Source: Thiosymbion sp942492625
GTDB lineage: Bacteria > Pseudomonadota > Gammaproteobacteria > Chromatiales > Chromatiaceae
Direction of reading: 5' to 3'
Assembly: GCA_942492625.1 (NCBI GenBank)
Contig: CALOFM010000029.1
Location: forward strand, 1 to 64,000
DNA: 64,000 bases
Positions 54,483 through 63,293 of this stretch are shown here, piece by piece. Positions within the stretch are counted from its first letter, which is position 1. Each line of letters begins with the position of its first letter. A program made the position numbers and the translations under genes. Below the pieces are notes generated by a model. The model did no database searches, had not been told where the DNA came from, and saw nothing but the letters and a program-made list of their open reading frames with translations.

Positions 54483-56192
54483 TCAGCGTGATCCAATGGC
54501 CTCGGGCAAAACCTTTCCACTGGCGCCCGAGGGGGGCTTGGCGCCGATGATGGCTGAGAGTGTTGTGGCCACATCGACCGTCTGGACTTCGCGGAAAACG
54601 CGCTGTGGCTTGATGCCTGGCCCGGCGAAGAGAATGGGTACAAAGGTGTCGTAGCGCCACGGCGAGCCATGGGTCGATGCAACGGTCAGACCGTCGAAGT
54701 CGTTGATGAAGTGATGCGGCTCGAAGACCACAAAGACGTCGCCCGAGCGCTTGGAGTTGTGATTGTTCAGAATCGAGCGGGTCAGATCGGTTTCGGGCAC
54801 ACGGCCTTCCATCAGCGCGGTGCTCGAAACGGCCATGGCCACGCCCTTGAACTTCATGAGCTCGTCGGCAACCGCACTTTCGACTTCGGCCTGGCTCAAC
54901 CCGCGTTCCTGGATCACCTCGCGATTCAGATACACGTACGGGTGAAAATACTCTGTGATGAGATCTGCGCCGATGCCGAAGCGCTTCTTGAGGTTGGCAA
55001 TGCCCGCTTCCTTGTCCCAGGCATCGGGATTCACGAAAGACGCCTCGATCCCGTATTGGTTTATATATCCCGGAACCTCCGGGGCGCCGTGGTCGGCGGA
55101 GAGCACGACGAGGGTGTTATTCAGACCCACCTTCCTGTCCACGAAGGCCAGCAGATCCGCCAGCGTGCGGTCGAGGCGCAGCAGGTTGTCCTCCTGCTCC
55201 AGGCTCGACGGCCCGAAGATGTGACCGACGTAATCCGTGGAGGAGAAACTCACCGATAGATAATCGGTCACCTCATCCGCGCCGAGGGCTTCGTTTTCGA
55301 TCAGCGCCTTGGCGAAGTCGAGAATCAGCTCGTCGCCAGCCGGACTGAGGGTGAGCAAGGTGGTGAAGTATTTGCCGTCCGCGGGACCATAGGGATGCGG
55401 AAAGACCCGGCCATAGCTGCCAAAAGCGGTCTCCCAGGGCTGGTCGTCCTGGTCGCCGAAGAGGTAAGTCCCTCGGTCGTGCAGAAGCTCCCAGCTCTTG
55501 TTGGCATAGCGCTGGGCGGGCTTGGTTGCATTAAAAGCGACCACCCACTCGGGATACTTTTTGTAATAGAAACTGCTGGTGACGAATTCGGCCTTCTGTT
55601 TGGAAAACCAGAACGCCTTGCCCGCGTGACCGGCCATGGAAACGGCACCACGATCCTTCACCGACACGCCGAAGACCTTGGACCGGCCGGCCGTATAAAT
55701 CGCGAGCTCGTCGCTGAAGGTCGAGACCAGCATGGCGGCCGGCGAACGCCCGTCGGTCTTGGCCACCCTCTGGGTGGGATCGATCTCGGTGCTCTTATCC
55801 ACGTCCGCCCCGGCGCTGAGCAGCGGATAACGGACATCTTCGATGTTATAGGTCAACTGCCCGGTGGCGCGATCCAGCCAGGTATTGCCGACCATGCCGT
55901 GGATTGCCGGATGGGCGCCGGTGGCGAGCGTGGCGTGGCCGACGATCGTCTCCGTGTTGGCATGAGCGTGATGAGCGTCGGCGAACACCGCGCCGTTTTC
56001 CAGCAAGTAGCGGAAGCCGCCCTCACCCATTTCCGAAAGATAGCGTCCAGGCAGATCCCCGCGGAGTTGGTCCACGGTGATCTGCAGAATGAGCCGGGGC
56101 GCGGGATCGGCAGCACGCGCAACGGTGACCGCGCAAGCCAGTGTCCCAACGAGCGCAGCCGCCAGGAAGCGTTGATTGGGCATGGTTTTCAT
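54483..56192 (-). CDS. Exported alkaline-phosphatase-superfamily enzyme (PafA/NPP-like)
   Basis: 569 residues with signal (FLAAALVGTLACAVTVARAA). Metal and nucleophile motifs: ITVDQLRGD near residue 40, HANTETIVGHATLATG (Thr80 the likely nucleophile), SSTDYVGH, LSADHGAPE and ASTHGSPW. Such enzymes cleave phosphomonoesters or diesters in the periplasm. It is separate from the Bat operon (45-base gap) but in the same direction. The arylsulfatase upstream belongs to the same superfamily. Confidence 0.9.
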   Translation of the reverse strand: MKTMPNQRFLAAALVGTLACAVTVARAADPAPRLILQITVDQLRGDLPGRYLSEMGEGGFRYLLENGAVFADAHHAHANTETIVGHATLATGAHPAIHGMVGNTWLDRATGQLTYNIEDVRYPLLSAGADVDKSTEIDPTQRVAKTDGRSPAAMLVSTFSDELAIYTAGRSKVFGVSVKDRGAVSMAGHAGKAFWFSKQKAEFVTSSFYYKKYPEWVVAFNATKPAQRYANKSWELLHDRGTYLFGDQDDQPWETAFGSYGRVFPHPYGPADGKYFTTLLTLSPAGDELILDFAKALIENEALGADEVTDYLSVSFSSTDYVGHIFGPSSLEQEDNLLRLDRTLADLLAFVDRKVGLNNTLVVLSADHGAPEVPGYINQYGIEASFVNPDAWDKEAGIANLKKRFGIGADLITEYFHPYVYLNREVIQERGLSQAEVESAVADELMKFKGVAMAVSSTALMEGRVPETDLTRSILNNHNSKRSGDVFVVFEPHHFINDFDGLTVASTHGSPWRYDTFVPILFAGPGIKPQRVFREVQTVDVATTLSAIIGAKPPSGASGKVLPEAIGSR

Positions 56193-56302
56193 GGTTAGCG
56201 ACAGGTTTCCTTGCTTTGTCCCGGGGATTGACAGCGCGGGACCGACCCTTCCCGGATCGGCCCGCGTATTTCATAGACGAAAGCCACTGATTGAGACAGC
56301 GG

Positions 56303-57856
56303 CTACTTGTCGCCCGCTCCTCTGGTGACCGCCTCCATCACGCGATCCAGGCTGAAACTGCCGGGCTTCTGGCGCGGCGGAAATTCTTTGAAGCTCTGCA
56401 GCCACTCGCCGATGTAAGAGGCGGCGGGCGCAATCATGAACATATGCTCCGCCCACCAATAGGGGTAGCCAATGGTTTCGTCCACGGCGCGCTCGAACGG
56501 ATCCATCCGCAGATTGGTCAGCATCGGCGCACGCAGGACCTCGTAAGGCCGTATCCAGACGTCCATTCCATGGGCATTCTGCCTCATGAAGGTGGCCTTG
56601 TAGTTGTTGTAGCGCAGGGCCGCGACGCTGCCGTCGTCGGTCCAGTAGAGGAACTCCTCACGCGGCCACTTGTCGGTTTCCCCCTTCAGCGCCGGCAGCA
56701 GGTTATAGCCGTCGAGGTGGACCTTGTAGGTCATGTCGCCGATCTGCTTGCCCTTGAGCAGTTCTTCTTTCACATCGGGATCACCCACCGCCGCGAGCAG
56801 CGTGGGCAGCATATCTTCGTGCGAGCCGATATCGTTGATGACCGCGCCGGGCTTGATGACGCCGGGCCACTTGATCAGCGTGGGCACGCGGAAGCCGCCT
56901 TCCCATTGGGTGGCCTTCTCGTTGCGGAACATGGTCGTGCCGCCGTCGGGCCAGCTGAACACTTCGGCACCGTTATCGGTGGAATACATGACGATGGTGT
57001 TGTCCTCGATGCCCAGCTCTTTGAGCTTGTCGAGCAACTGGCCCACCATCGCGTCGTGCTCGACCATGCCATCGGCGTAAACGCCAAGACCCGTCTTGCC
57101 CTGGGACTCAGGCTTGAGGTGCGTCCAGATATGCATGCGGGTGGAATTCCACCACACGAAGAACGGCTTGTTGGCCTTGGCTGCACGGTCCATGAAGTCG
57201 AGTGCCGCAGCAGTAACTTCCTCATCCACTGTTTCCATACGCTTTTTGGTCAGCGGGCCGGTGTCCTCGATCTTGCCGTCTGCGGAGGACTTGATCACGC
57301 CGCGGGGGCCAAACTTCTTCTTGAACTCCGGGTCCTTCGGGTAGTCAGGGCTCTCCGGCTCCTCCTCGGCGTTCAAGTGGTAGAGGTTGCCGAAGAATTC
57401 GTCGAAACCGTGGTTGGTCGGCAGCATCTCGTCTCGGTCGCCGAGGTGATTCTTGCCGAACTGGCCAGTCATGTAGCCCTGGGCCTTGAGCAGTCCGGCA
57501 ATGGTCGGGTCCTCCTTCTGCATCCCTTCCGGCGCTCCGGGCAGTCCGACCTTGGTCAGGCCGGTACGCATGGGCGACTGACCGGTGATAAATGCCGCGC
57601 GACCGGCGGTGCAGCTCTGCTGGCCGTACCAATCGGTAAATACGGCGCCTTCCGCGGCGATGCGGTCGATGTTCGGCGTCTTGTAGCCCATCATGCCCAT
57701 GTTGTAGGCGCTGACGTTGAACTGGCCGATGTCGTCACCCCAGATGACGAGGATATTGGGTTTGTCGGTTGCCGCAGAAGCGACTGGACCGATCAGGCAA
57801 GCTCCCAGCATGGCCACAGCTGCCACAACCCTTTTCATTGATGTTGTTCGCTTCAT
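56303..57856 (-). CDS. Exported arylsulfatase
   Basis: 517 residues, signal VVAAVAMLGACLIGPVASAA. Formylglycine motif QQSCTAGRAAFITG with modified Cys at about 82 (CxAxR), metal-binding NILVIWGDDIG, later YSTDNGAEVFSWPDGG. Hydrolyses sulfate esters outside the cytoplasm; needs a formylglycine-generating enzyme, not seen in the window. Start ATG 57856 follows GGGAG. Relatives in marine bacteria act on algal or choline/glyceryl sulfates; the substrate is not evident. Confidence 0.93.
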   Translation of the reverse strand: MKRTTSMKRVVAAVAMLGACLIGPVASAATDKPNILVIWGDDIGQFNVSAYNMGMMGYKTPNIDRIAAEGAVFTDWYGQQSCTAGRAAFITGQSPMRTGLTKVGLPGAPEGMQKEDPTIAGLLKAQGYMTGQFGKNHLGDRDEMLPTNHGFDEFFGNLYHLNAEEEPESPDYPKDPEFKKKFGPRGVIKSSADGKIEDTGPLTKKRMETVDEEVTAAALDFMDRAAKANKPFFVWWNSTRMHIWTHLKPESQGKTGLGVYADGMVEHDAMVGQLLDKLKELGIEDNTIVMYSTDNGAEVFSWPDGGTTMFRNEKATQWEGGFRVPTLIKWPGVIKPGAVINDIGSHEDMLPTLLAAVGDPDVKEELLKGKQIGDMTYKVHLDGYNLLPALKGETDKWPREEFLYWTDDGSVAALRYNNYKATFMRQNAHGMDVWIRPYEVLRAPMLTNLRMDPFERAVDETIGYPYWWAEHMFMIAPAASYIGEWLQSFKEFPPRQKPGSFSLDRVMEAVTRGAGDK

Positions 57857-58136
57857 CTTTCTCCCTCTTTAATGAGGACTATTGGATTAGCACAATCTCG
57901 TTGCGTTTCCAGCCTCTGACATAGACGGCCGGAATTGTAGATATTTCCTCACTCGATCATGTCGATTCCTCCTGTGCTGAGCTGCGCCCGATTAGACGGC
58001 TACATGGAGAACAAGAACTGCCAAGTCAAGCTGACCTGCCAGTCCGGGGCACCGTCCGGGCGGACGGCGTTGCAGGATCGTAGGTCGGGTTACCGTGAAA
58101 GATGCTTGCGCGGTAGACGAACCGGGCTGTCGCCGT
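57857..58136. other. Intergenic region upstream of the arylsulfatase
   Basis: No gene seen. It should contain the arylsulfatase promoter (reading left). It runs into the transposase-tail/REP remnant at 58137. Confidence 0.35.
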
Positions 58137-58195
58137 TCCGCCGTTGCGTTGCACAAGGAGCAAGTATAGGCACACTGCGCTTTGCCCATCCATCT
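58137..58195 (+). pseudogene. Tail of a REP-associated transposase fused to a lone REP
   Basis: The plus strand reads FRRCVAQGAS, matching the intact transposase C-terminus at 60.1 kb (SFRRCVAQGL). It runs straight into GGCACACTGCGCTTTGCCC (from 58169), the REP core found at both ends of that transposase. It is a leftover of a second copy. Confidence 0.65.
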
Positions 58196-58224
58196 TACCG
58201 ACGCCCGAGCGACCCGGGCCGCTA

Positions 58225-58551
58225 TCAATGCGCGGACGCGAGCTTTAGGCCGACGATGCCGACGACGATCAGACCGACAAAGAAGAAGCGCGCCAGCGTT
58301 GCCGGCTCGCCGAACAGGAGGAGGCCAAGCACGAAGGTGCCGACCGCACCGATACCGGTCCAGACGGCATAGGCGGTGCCCATCGGAATCGTCTTCTGTG
58401 CGATCAGAAGCAGCGCGCCGCTCACGACCATGCAGACTCCCGCGAACGCGATCCAGCCCCAGCGCATACCGGTGTCGGCCAACCCCAGCTTGAGCCCCAC
58501 CGGCCAGCCCCACTCGAATATCCCCGCTATAACCAGATAAACCCACGCCAT
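58225..58551 (-). CDS. SMR-family exporter (SugE/Gdx-like)
   Basis: 108 residues, four helices. EWGWPVGLKLGL with the conserved membrane Glu at residue 13, then GTAYAVWTGIGAVGTFVLG, are typical of SugE/Gdx guanidinium exporters; EmrE-type drug exporters lack the WxVGLK pattern. Functions as a dual-topology dimer in the inner membrane. A guanidine riboswitch was not recognised upstream. Two further pieces of SMR genes lie at 47.8 and 59.4 kb. Confidence 0.9.
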   Translation of the reverse strand: MAWVYLVIAGIFEWGWPVGLKLGLADTGMRWGWIAFAGVCMVVSGALLLIAQKTIPMGTAYAVWTGIGAVGTFVLGLLLFGEPATLARFFFVGLIVVGIVGLKLASAH

Positions 58552-58781
58552 CGATCCACCCCCCGAGTTAAGCCACCACGATATTGGCCGGTGACGACTA
58601 CACCAGCTCGATGCACGAGGATGGTACAGCGATGTGTGCCCAGCTCACATGGTCTTCAGATTCCTTGTCCTCGTTAGCTTTCCGCCCCGCACTCCTCGCC
58701 CCGGCCGTCGTTTTGGTAAATCGAAAAGGCACCAGGATCGTCGTCAACGAGGGTAGCAGTAAGCCTGTCGAGACACTAGAA

Positions 58782-58799
58782 TCATACATACATATATGA
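58782..58799 (+). promoter_or_regulatory. Palindrome and AT-rich promoter region of vapBC
   Basis: TCATA at 58782-58786 and TATGA at 58795-58799 form a 5-8-5 inverted repeat in an AT-rich spot just before the toxin-antitoxin genes. VapBC complexes usually bind such palindromes to repress themselves. An AGGAGCT ribosome site follows at 58815-58821. Inferred from position and symmetry. Confidence 0.45.
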
Positions 58800-58824
58800 C
58801 TGTTTTATCTGCATAGGAGCTATC

Positions 58825-59025
58825 ATGCGAACTACGTTGAACATCGATGACGAGTTGCTGCAGCAGGCCAAAAACCTGTCGGGCGTCCGGGAGAAAACGG
58901 CATTGGTGCGCGAGGGGCTCAAGGCCCTGATCGAACGAGAGACTGCACGCCGTCTAGCCCGGCTCGGTGGCTCTCAGCCTCAGTTGGAGCCTATCCCACG
59001 CCGACGTTTTGAGACAGGCTCGTGA
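58825..59025 (+). CDS. vapB: VapB-type antitoxin
   Basis: 66 residues beginning MRTTLNIDDELLQQAKNL, a ribbon-helix-helix DNA-binding domain of the VapB (type II TA system, DUF2191) family, then an unstructured tail (LEPIPRRRF) that wraps the toxin. The stop overlaps the toxin GTG by four bases (GTGA). Confidence 0.9.
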   Translation: MRTTLNIDDELLQQAKNLSGVREKTALVREGLKALIERETARRLARLGGSQPQLEPIPRRRFETGS

Positions 59026-59423
59026 TCCTGGTTGATACCTCGGTATGGGTCGATCACTTGCGGGCAGGGGATACGCACCTGTCCGCTCTGCTGGAGCACT
59101 CGAATGTTGTGATGCATCCGATGGTCCTCGGCGAGCTGGCGTGCGGAGACCTGAAGGACCGACGAGCACTCCTCGCGTTGTGGCGGAACCTGCCGCAACT
59201 GCCTGCGGCAACCGACGCCGAGACCCAGTTCTTTCTCGAAAGTAACCGCCTGTGGGGCATCGGCATCGGCTACGTTGATGTCCACTTACTCGCTGCCGTT
59301 TCGTTGAATCCCGAGGCCAAGCTTTGGACCCGGGACAGGCGACTGCGGGCGACTGCGGAACAATTGGGATCGGCCTTCACCGAGGCTGAGGCTCGATTCG
59401 AGAACCGCGAACGCAGCCTTTAA
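59022..59423 (+). CDS. vapC: VapC-type PIN-domain ribonuclease toxin
   Basis: 133 residues from GTG 59022. The four acidic PIN residues are visible: ILVDTSVWVDHL, VLGELACGD, GYVDVHLLAAV and LWTRDRRLRA. Cleaves RNA unless held by VapB. Complete and apparently functional. Confidence 0.92.
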   Translation: MILVDTSVWVDHLRAGDTHLSALLEHSNVVMHPMVLGELACGDLKDRRALLALWRNLPQLPAATDAETQFFLESNRLWGIGIGYVDVHLLAAVSLNPEAKLWTRDRRLRATAEQLGSAFTEAEARFENRERSL

Positions 59424-59429
59424 GAGCGA

Positions 59430-59462
59430 CGATGTCGATGATGATCAGATAAACCCACGCCA
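59430..59462 (-). pseudogene. 5' fragment of an SMR exporter gene
   Basis: From ATG 59462 the minus strand reads MAWVYLIII, almost the same as the start of the intact SMR gene (MAWVYLVIAGIFE), including the bases just before the ATG. It loses the match after about 10 codons, at the vapC end. Confidence 0.65.
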
Positions 59463-59478
59463 TCGATCTCCCCTCTAA

Positions 59479-59620
59479 CTAGAGTGCCTTTCGGTTCAGA
59501 CCACTCTCTGTTTGTATGTCCGGGTCAGCCGTTCGCCCAGGCTCTTCAGACGCGGGCATCTTCCTGGAAAAACCAAAAGAAACCAGGATCATCAGGACAA
59601 CGACACCCAGAATGATCTGC
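59479..59620 (-). pseudogene. Remnant of a small membrane protein behind the REP
   Basis: A minus frame reads IILGVVVLMILVSFGFSRK and ends ESGLNRKAL, like a tiny one-helix protein. Its expected start is replaced by the REP sequence at 59626, so it has no native start codon. Low certainty. Confidence 0.35.
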
Positions 59621-59625
59621 AGCGT

Positions 59626-59655
59626 GTAGGGTGGGCAAAGCGAAGCGTGCCCATC
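59626..59655. repeat. REP sequence, left of the transposase
   Basis: GTAGGGTGGGCAAAGCGAAG followed by CGTGCCCATC. The reverse complement is nearly identical to the repeat at 60206-60236, so the two flank the transposase in inverted orientation. Confidence 0.9.
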
Positions 59656-59670
59656 AAAATCGACCATACA

Positions 59671-60198
59671 ATGACGGCATACCGACGCGCTTTCCAGCCC
59701 GGCAGCTGTTACTTCTTCACCCTGGTAACGGAGCAACGTCGCCCATTGCTGATCGACAACATCGATCACCTCCGCCGTGCGTTTCGAATGGGTATCGAGT
59801 GCCGACCGCTCCATATCGATGCAATCGTCGTGCTTCCCGACCACCTTCACGCACTGTGGCGGCTACCCGAGGGCGACACCGATTTTTCGACGCGGTGGAT
59901 GCACATCAAGCGCTGTTTTTCCACCGGTCTGAAGGCAGCAGACATCTCCAATTCCAAACTGCGCAAACGTGAGAAAGGCATCTGGCAGCGACGTTTCTGG
60001 GAGCACCTGATCCGCGACGAGGAGGACTGGCGCCGGCATATGAATTACATTCATTACAACCCCGTCAAGCACGGCTATTGCACAGCACCTGCGGATTGGC
60101 TGCACGGATCATTCCGCCGTTGTGTTGCTCAGGGGCTCTACGCCCCCGATTGGGGGCGTGAGATGCCGGTGGACTTGCGAGATATCGATTGGGAATGA
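59671..60198 (+). CDS. REP-associated tyrosine transposase (RAYT, Y1_Tnp)
   Basis: 175 residues from ATG 59671. The HUH motif is VLPDHLHALWRL and the nucleophile Tyr lies in the family signature MNYIHYNPVKHGY. The domestic IS200/IS605 relative acts on REP hairpins; both flanks carry REPs in inverted orientation (59626 and 60206), the classical arrangement. The gene looks intact, and an older copy is represented by the tail at 58.1 kb. Confidence 0.92.
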   Translation: MTAYRRAFQPGSCYFFTLVTEQRRPLLIDNIDHLRRAFRMGIECRPLHIDAIVVLPDHLHALWRLPEGDTDFSTRWMHIKRCFSTGLKAADISNSKLRKREKGIWQRRFWEHLIRDEEDWRRHMNYIHYNPVKHGYCTAPADWLHGSFRRCVAQGLYAPDWGREMPVDLRDIDWE

Positions 60199-60449
60199 CG
60201 AGAAAGATGGGCACGCTGCGCTTTGCCCATCCTACGCCGCTGCGCCTTGGTCGCGTCGGATTGCGGCGCCTTCGGCGTCGCCACCACCTCTTCGACGGTT
60301 CCGGTTGCAGGCGCCCTGTCCGACGCGACCGGCTGTCCCGATTCGTCGACAGAGATATAGACCTTGTCTGCTGCGATGGCGCCCGCCGATCCGACCAGGG
60401 CCGCCAGCAGAAAAATCCCGTTTTGCTTCAAGTCCATCAATTTCCACAT
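60138..60449 (-). pseudogene. Exported DUF4124-like protein truncated by the REP
   Basis: Starts MWKLMDLKQNGIFLLAALVG with a signal peptide (ending GAIAA), then KVYISVDESGQPVASDRAPA, reminiscent of DUF4124 domains. After about 70 residues the frame enters REP DNA (MGKAQRAHLSRHSQ) and runs on to 60138. The original C-terminus was probably lost when the REP element arrived. Confidence 0.55.
60206..60236. repeat. REP sequence, right of the transposase
   Basis: GATGGGCACGCTGCGCTTTG followed by CCCATCCTACG. Inverted relative to the left copy and overlapping the broken end of the next minus-strand gene. A third core copy is at 58169. Confidence 0.9.
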
Positions 60450-60506
60450 AATCTTGCCATCCCCACACCGTTCTGCATGAATTTGACCTGCCAGGCCAGG
60501 ACCGAC

Positions 60507-61520
60507 TTACCTTTCAGCCAAAGGATCCGGGAATTTCCAGGTACCGTCTATCACCTCTTCCCTTGGAAGGTACATCCGAACAATATAATTCCAGCCATTG
60601 GAGATGTGTAAATAGTTCTCCCGATGTGGGTCGCCGCCAAAGTGCAAGGTGAAGCTTCCGTCCGCATTGGGCTTTGCCGTGAGATTGTTCAGGGAGTAGC
60701 CACCATAGGGGTTCTTCTCAAAAAAGCCTTCAGCATTGTAGACGCTGATGGACCAGAATCCATCGACCGGGACATCCTTGACGGTCAGAGAATACTGGGT
60801 TTTTCCGTCGTTTTTTTCCGGGTAGATTACAAGGAACATCACAGCGCCAGGTGGTCCGCCTCCCCAGCCGCCGGCCGTTCCGATGAGATGCCTGACCGGG
60901 TCCACTTCCGCCCTGGTACCAAACATCTTTCTGCTGTCCGGCACAAACGGCCCCAGGCCATGAATGGCCTTGCGCAGTTCTGCCAGGCGGTCCTGATCCC
61001 AGTCAGGCACGTCGAGGACCCCGGGACTTTCCTGCGAGACAGTGACCTTGTCCTGCAGTGCGTTTGCCGCCTTCACATCTGCAGGCTCATCCGGGTTCAC
61101 CAGCGTGCGAACATTGACATGGACATATCTTGTACCGACGTTTTCCATGTTCAGGCGATAGGCGCCCGGTCTGGTCGTATCGTAGACGATGTAGTGGTCC
61201 TGATTGATGACGCGGATCGACTGGAAGCGGTCAGCGTGTGCCGGCAGCGTAATGGTCACAGGGGAGGTGAGATCAAAGACGCCATAGGAATACAACGTGT
61301 CGCGGTTGGCCCTGACAACCGGCTGCTGATCGATGTCCACGGGTTCGCGCAGGTGCGTGAGTTTTCCGAAATAGCCCGCCGCTTGTCGTTTCTGCAGATA
61401 AAAATCGGTTTCAGCCCGGACAAAGTTGTCGACGGTGACGGGCTCGGCCGCAAACACTAACGTCGGTGAGACTGTGAAAGCCGCGAGCATCGTCAAACAG
61501 ATCGACATGCATGGTTTCAA
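60507..61520 (-). CDS. Exported DUF1254/DUF1214 protein
   Basis: 337 residues with signal (CLTMLAAFTVSPTLVFAAE). An N-terminal DUF1254 part (DNFVRAETDFYL, REPVDIDQQPVVRANRDTLY) is followed by a C-terminal DUF1214 part (DVPVDGFWSISVYNAEGFFE, LPREEVIDGTWKFP). Function of these domains is unknown. Complete, with family-typical length for the shorter subgroup. It is the last gene of a tandem array on the minus strand. Confidence 0.88.
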   Translation of the reverse strand: MKPCMSICLTMLAAFTVSPTLVFAAEPVTVDNFVRAETDFYLQKRQAAGYFGKLTHLREPVDIDQQPVVRANRDTLYSYGVFDLTSPVTITLPAHADRFQSIRVINQDHYIVYDTTRPGAYRLNMENVGTRYVHVNVRTLVNPDEPADVKAANALQDKVTVSQESPGVLDVPDWDQDRLAELRKAIHGLGPFVPDSRKMFGTRAEVDPVRHLIGTAGGWGGGPPGAVMFLVIYPEKNDGKTQYSLTVKDVPVDGFWSISVYNAEGFFEKNPYGGYSLNNLTAKPNADGSFTLHFGGDPHRENYLHISNGWNYIVRMYLPREEVIDGTWKFPDPLAER

Positions 61521-61542
61521 TGGATTGGTCTCCTGACTCTTC

Positions 61543-62610
61543 TCATTTCACCGGCTGGGCCTGCGGAAACACCCAGCTCCCGTCGATGACCTCTTTGCGG
61601 GGGCGGTACTGGCGCGCGGAATAATTCCAGCCGGCCGGCGTGAACAGGCAGTTCGCCGTGTCCTGCGTGCAGCCGCCGAACTGGATCGTGTACGAACCGT
61701 CCGGGTCCCGCTTGGCGGTGACGCCGTTGATCGAGTACGCGTTGAGCGGGTTTTTCTCGAAGAATCCCTTTGCGTTGTAGACGCTGATCGACCAGAACCC
61801 GTCAACCGGCGCGTCCTTCACCGTGAGCTTGTGGATGGTGCTGCCGTCGTTGGCCTTGAGAAACACGACCTTGTAGACCGCCGCTTCCGGTGGATTGAGG
61901 CCCCAGCTGGTGGCCGTGGCCATCAGGTGGAAGACCGGATCGACGTCGTTCCTGTTCGCGCCCATCCGCCGCTCCGTGGTCCCGCCGCTCATCGCCGCCA
62001 GTGCAGCGAGGTGATCGCGGATATTGCCCAGCGAGACCGGATCCCAGTTCGGCACCTCGAACGTGCCGCTGCCCGCCTGCTTGACCTCGATCCTGTCCTG
62101 CAGCGCGTTGGCGGCCTTGATATCCGTTGGGTCGTTGAAATCGGCGAAGGTGCGGATCACTACCAGGATGTAGCGCGTGCCCGCCTGCGTCCTGTCGAAC
62201 GTGGAGGTGACCGGCGCGTAGACCACCGGCGGCGCGTAGTGGTCCTCGGTGATGACCATCACCGACATGAAGCGCTTGCCGGTGTCGGGCAGCGCGATCG
62301 TGACCGAACCGGCGTCGAGGTCGAATACGCCCGCGGAGTACAGTGTGTCGCGGTTCATGCGCACGACCACCTGCTTCTCGATCGGCGTCGGCGCACGATA
62401 GTGGAAGAGCTTGCCGAACCCGCCGAGCTTGACCGTGTTGCCGAAATAGCGGTCGGTCTCGGCGCGCGTGAAGTTCTTGACGGTAACCGGCACGGTCTTC
62501 TCACCCTCGGCGGACTTGCCCGACCCGTCTTGTTGCGCGCAAAGCGGAGACGCAGCCATGGCAAGCACAATCGTCAGGGCCAGAAGCTTGGTCGTGGACC
62601 CCGAATTCAT
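61543..62610 (-). CDS. Exported DUF1254/DUF1214 protein, paralogue
   Basis: 355 residues, signal LLALTIVLAMAASPLCAQQ. Same order of blocks as its downstream neighbour: NFTRAETDRYFGNTVKLGGF, EKQVVVRMNRDTLYSAGVFD, DAPVDGFWSISVYNAKGFFE, RPRKEVIDGSWVFP. The 22-base gap to the next paralogue implies co-transcription and tandem duplication followed by divergence. Confidence 0.88.
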   Translation of the reverse strand: MNSGSTTKLLALTIVLAMAASPLCAQQDGSGKSAEGEKTVPVTVKNFTRAETDRYFGNTVKLGGFGKLFHYRAPTPIEKQVVVRMNRDTLYSAGVFDLDAGSVTIALPDTGKRFMSVMVITEDHYAPPVVYAPVTSTFDRTQAGTRYILVVIRTFADFNDPTDIKAANALQDRIEVKQAGSGTFEVPNWDPVSLGNIRDHLAALAAMSGGTTERRMGANRNDVDPVFHLMATATSWGLNPPEAAVYKVVFLKANDGSTIHKLTVKDAPVDGFWSISVYNAKGFFEKNPLNAYSINGVTAKRDPDGSYTIQFGGCTQDTANCLFTPAGWNYSARQYRPRKEVIDGSWVFPQAQPVK

Positions 62611-62645
62611 GAGACCCCTCCTATTGTCTTCTCACTCGGTACTGC

Positions 62646-63155
62646 TTAATGTCTGGAATCACCGGGTTGCAACCTGCCTGGCTCGGTAATCTGAGTAATA
62701 CCGATCTGCCACATGTCATGGGCCGCGCCGCGCACCTTACCCGGCGGTTCGGGCATTTCCAGGATCCAGGGCCCCTCCGCGAGGTCGATGAAAGGCAGCA
62801 CATAGGGTGTGGTGGCGTTGTAGGTCAGGCCGCCGAGCTTGTCCTTGTAGCTCTCCACGAAGACGATCTGCCCATTCTCGGCACCAAGCCCCTTTTCGTG
62901 GGCGTAACGCCACTGCGCCATGCTCACCAGCGGGATCGACCAGATATAGGCCTGCACCGCCCGCTGGAAGTCCATCTCGTCAAAGAGCTTTTCGACGGTC
63001 GCGTCGGTGGGGTAACCATTGATGAAGGCGTGGGTGAATTCGAGCTTGCCGATGCGGGTGTCGAGGGTTTCGGCCTGTACGCTGACAACGCATACCAGCG
63101 CGATGATGGCGGCAAGCAAAGCCCGAAACGTGTGTCTTGTGTTCGATGCTCTCAT
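62646..63155 (-). pseudogene. DUF1254 gene, 3' truncated
   Basis: 169 residues with signal (ALLAAIIALVCVVSVQAE) and the start of the longer DUF1254 subgroup (FINGYPTDATVEKLFDEMDF; ESYKDKLGGLTYNATTPYVL). It stops at WQIGITQITEPGRLQPGD, where full-length relatives continue for another 280 residues including DUF1214. Probably a deletion remnant. Confidence 0.7.
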
Positions 63156-63186
63156 AGTGCTTTGCCTCCTGTTGGATTTCCGGAAC

Positions 63187-63293
63187 TCAGTTGAGTTTCA
63201 CCAAGTCATCCGGTTTCCAGGTCTTGTCAAAGTAGGCCTTCCCCGGACTGTAGAGCCGTAGGATCATGAAGTAGCCTTCGCGCTTACTGGTCA
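63187..63293 (-). pseudogene. Detached C-terminal tail of a DUF1254/DUF1214 gene
   Basis: The minus strand reads SKREGYFMILRLYSPGKAYF then DKTWKPDDLVKLN and a stop at 63187. This is the conserved end of DUF1214 (GYF.ILRLY.P...FDKTW.P). It directly abuts the end of the next gene in another frame and lacks any other part. Confidence 0.7.

Noticed and set aside
56291..57841. A 516-codon plus-strand frame opposite the arylsulfatase
   Set aside because: Antisense shadow of a gene with clear sulfatase motifs; no motif of its own.
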